Shown here piece after piece: positions 5,428 through 6,464 of a stretch of DNA of 6,464 nucleotides. The position numbers and the translations under genes were made by a program. The stretch is from Pseudomonadota bacterium. GTDB taxonomy: Bacteria > Pseudomonadota > Gammaproteobacteria > Acidithiobacillales > Acidithiobacillaceae. The notes beneath the pieces were generated by a model. That model saw only the letters and a program-made list of their open reading frames with translations. It was not told where the DNA came from and did not search any database. The stretch's first letter is position 1, and every line of letters begins with the position of its first letter. Where the stretch lies: positions 1 to 6,464 of the forward strand of contig JAKCBU010000068.1 in the NCBI GenBank assembly GCA_021839095.1, given 5' to 3'.

Positions 5428-6464
5428 ATGCGTGTCAGCACTTCCGAGATCTTTCAAAGCAGTCTGAGCGGCATGCTGAACCAGCAGAGCACGTTGAACG
5501 CGCTCAGTCAGCAGCTCTCCACCGGCAATGCGTTGATCGATCCGGCGAGCAATCCGGTGGCCAATGCCCAGGTGCTCAATCTCAACAGTCAGATCGCCCA
5601 TCTCAACAGCTACCAGCAGAGCAATCAGTATGCCCAGCAGAGTCTGCAACTGAGTTCCAGCACCCTGCAGGGGGTGGGTACCCTGGTCGACCAGGTGCGG
5701 CAACTGGCGGTGCAGATGAACAACGCCACCGTCAGTCCCAGCGATTTGCAGAATGCGGTGACTACCATGCAGGGCAACTTGCAGCAACTGGTGCAGATGG
5801 CGAACACCCAGAATGCCAATGGCGCCTATATCTTTGCGGGTTCGCAATCAGGTGTTACGCCATTTCAGTTGCAGAGTAATAACCAGGTGCAGTATGTGGG
5901 CGATTCCGGCCAAAAGACGCTGGAGATCGGACCGGGGTTGACGGTGCCGGTGTCGCAGGCGGGGAATTCGGTTTTTATGAATATCCCGGCGGGAAATGGC
6001 AGTTTTACGGTGACGGCGTCGAGCGGCAACTACCAGATTCCGGCGGGCGGCACCGCCATCGATGTGGGCACCACCACCCTGGGACCGGGAAGCGTTTTGA
6101 ATCAGGTCGCCGCCAACGCCGCGTTCGTGGCGGATGGCGCGCAGTATCAGGTGACGATCAGCAATAACGGCTCCAGCGGACTGACCTATAGTGTGAGCAG
6201 TGGCACGGGGCAGGTGGGTTCATCGGGCTGGAGCGGCAGTTCCGGGACGGTGGTCTCCGGCAGCTACGCGCCGGGCCAGAGCATAGCCATTCCCAGCGCA
6301 CCCGGAGGCAGCCCCTTTATCAGCGTGCCCGCCAACGGACAGCCGGGCATCGGGCAGAGCGCTTCGTTTACCCTCGCCGCCGCTCAGCCGCAAAGCCTGT
6401 TTCAGACTTTTAGTAACCTCATCACGGCCTTTCAGGCCGGTGGGGGGTCGCCGGGCGCCAGATC
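5428..6464 (+). CDS. flgL: Flagellar hook-associated protein 3 FlgL (3' end outside window)
   Basis: FlgL is the second hook-filament junction protein, linking FlgK to flagellin. The window holds 345 complete codons with no stop; E. coli FlgL is about 317 aa in total, so this one is clearly longer. The N-terminus is flagellin-like: MRVSTSEIFQSSLSGMLNQQ, then ALSQQLSTGNALIDPASNP (about 25-43), where family members usually read LSTGKRI..PSDDP. A helical D1 segment with VDQVRQLAVQMNN and LQQLVQMANTQNANGAYIFAGSQSG follows to about 142. After about 150 comes a beta-rich, Gly/Ser/Thr region, and from 238 to 318 a module resembling one in FlgK. The flagellin-type C-terminal helix is not reached. Charged residues are exceptionally rare: about 12 of 345, with a single Lys. 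There is no cysteine. It lies ten bases after flgK, in the standard flgKL arrangement. Confidence 0.95.
   Translation, partial: MRVSTSEIFQSSLSGMLNQQSTLNALSQQLSTGNALIDPASNPVANAQVLNLNSQIAHLNSYQQSNQYAQQSLQLSSSTLQGVGTLVDQVRQLAVQMNNATVSPSDLQNAVTTMQGNLQQLVQMANTQNANGAYIFAGSQSGVTPFQLQSNNQVQYVGDSGQKTLEIGPGLTVPVSQAGNSVFMNIPAGNGSFTVTASSGNYQIPAGGTAIDVGTTTLGPGSVLNQVAANAAFVADGAQYQVTISNNGSSGLTYSVSSGTGQVGSSGWSGSSGTVVSGSYAPGQSIAIPSAPGGSPFISVPANGQPGIGQSASFTLAAAQPQSLFQTFSNLITAFQAGGGSPGAR
6139..6381 (+). other. Beta-rich insert in FlgL related to one in FlgK
   Basis: FlgL residues about 238-318 share an ordered set of short motifs with FlgK 488-561: x-QVT(I/F), (Y/F)xxSSGxG, (V/A)SGS, PGxSIAI, PxGG and FTL. The sequence just before it (GPGSVLNQVAANAAFVADGAQY) also resembles the start of the other FlgK module, near 341-358 (ATISGSITNAAALTASDY). 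This suggests several copies of one structural unit in the junction proteins. It is an eye alignment and the limits are approximate. Confidence 0.45.

Noticed and set aside
4599..5441. A 280-codon open frame on the minus strand opposite flgK
   Set aside because: It lies inside the low-complexity outer domain of FlgK. Its composition is Gly/Arg/His-rich and no family features are visible, so it is treated as a shadow.

Overview
The window is an ordered run of flagellar structural genes, all on the + strand: the 3' tail of flgG, then flgH, flgI, flgJ, a small helical gene that looks like the FlgN-type export chaperone, flgK, and a flgL that runs off the right edge. Together they specify the distal rod end (FlgG), the outer-membrane L-ring (FlgH), the periplasmic P-ring (FlgI), the rod cap/muramidase (FlgJ) and the two hook-filament junction proteins (FlgK, FlgL). 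The genes are tightly packed and cover almost the whole window. There is no gene-free stretch over 70 bases, and no RNA gene, mobile element or CRISPR array was seen.

Layout. Positions 1-97 hold the FlgG C-terminus; flgH, flgI and flgJ follow with gaps of 9 and 17 bases and then an ATGA overlap. A hairpin with a T-tract sits on the flgJ stop codon (2962-2990) and looks like the end of the rod/ring operon. A short spacer with a possible promoter (2973-3003) leads into a second unit: the FlgN-like gene, flgK one base later, and flgL ten bases after flgK with a near-perfect Shine-Dalgarno site.

Organism. L- and P-ring genes mean a diderm bacterium. A FlgJ combining the rod-binding and glucosaminidase domains, the gene order and the roughly 60% GC (by eye) fit a beta- or gammaproteobacterium or a close relative such as the Acidithiobacillia. 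The axial proteins are very poor in charged residues (about 3.5-5%), while the putative cytoplasmic chaperone has about 26%. This suggests a cell whose surface faces a harsh, possibly acidic, exterior. An Acidithiobacillus-like host is therefore a reasonable guess, but only a guess.

Novelty. I do not see an undescribed system here; this is a recognisable flagellar cluster. The points worth a second look are the charge gradient from cytoplasm to exterior, a related beta-rich insert shared by FlgK and FlgL, loss of one of the two FlgI cysteines, the terminator/promoter overlap at the flgJ stop, and the chaperone candidate placed directly upstream of its presumed clients.
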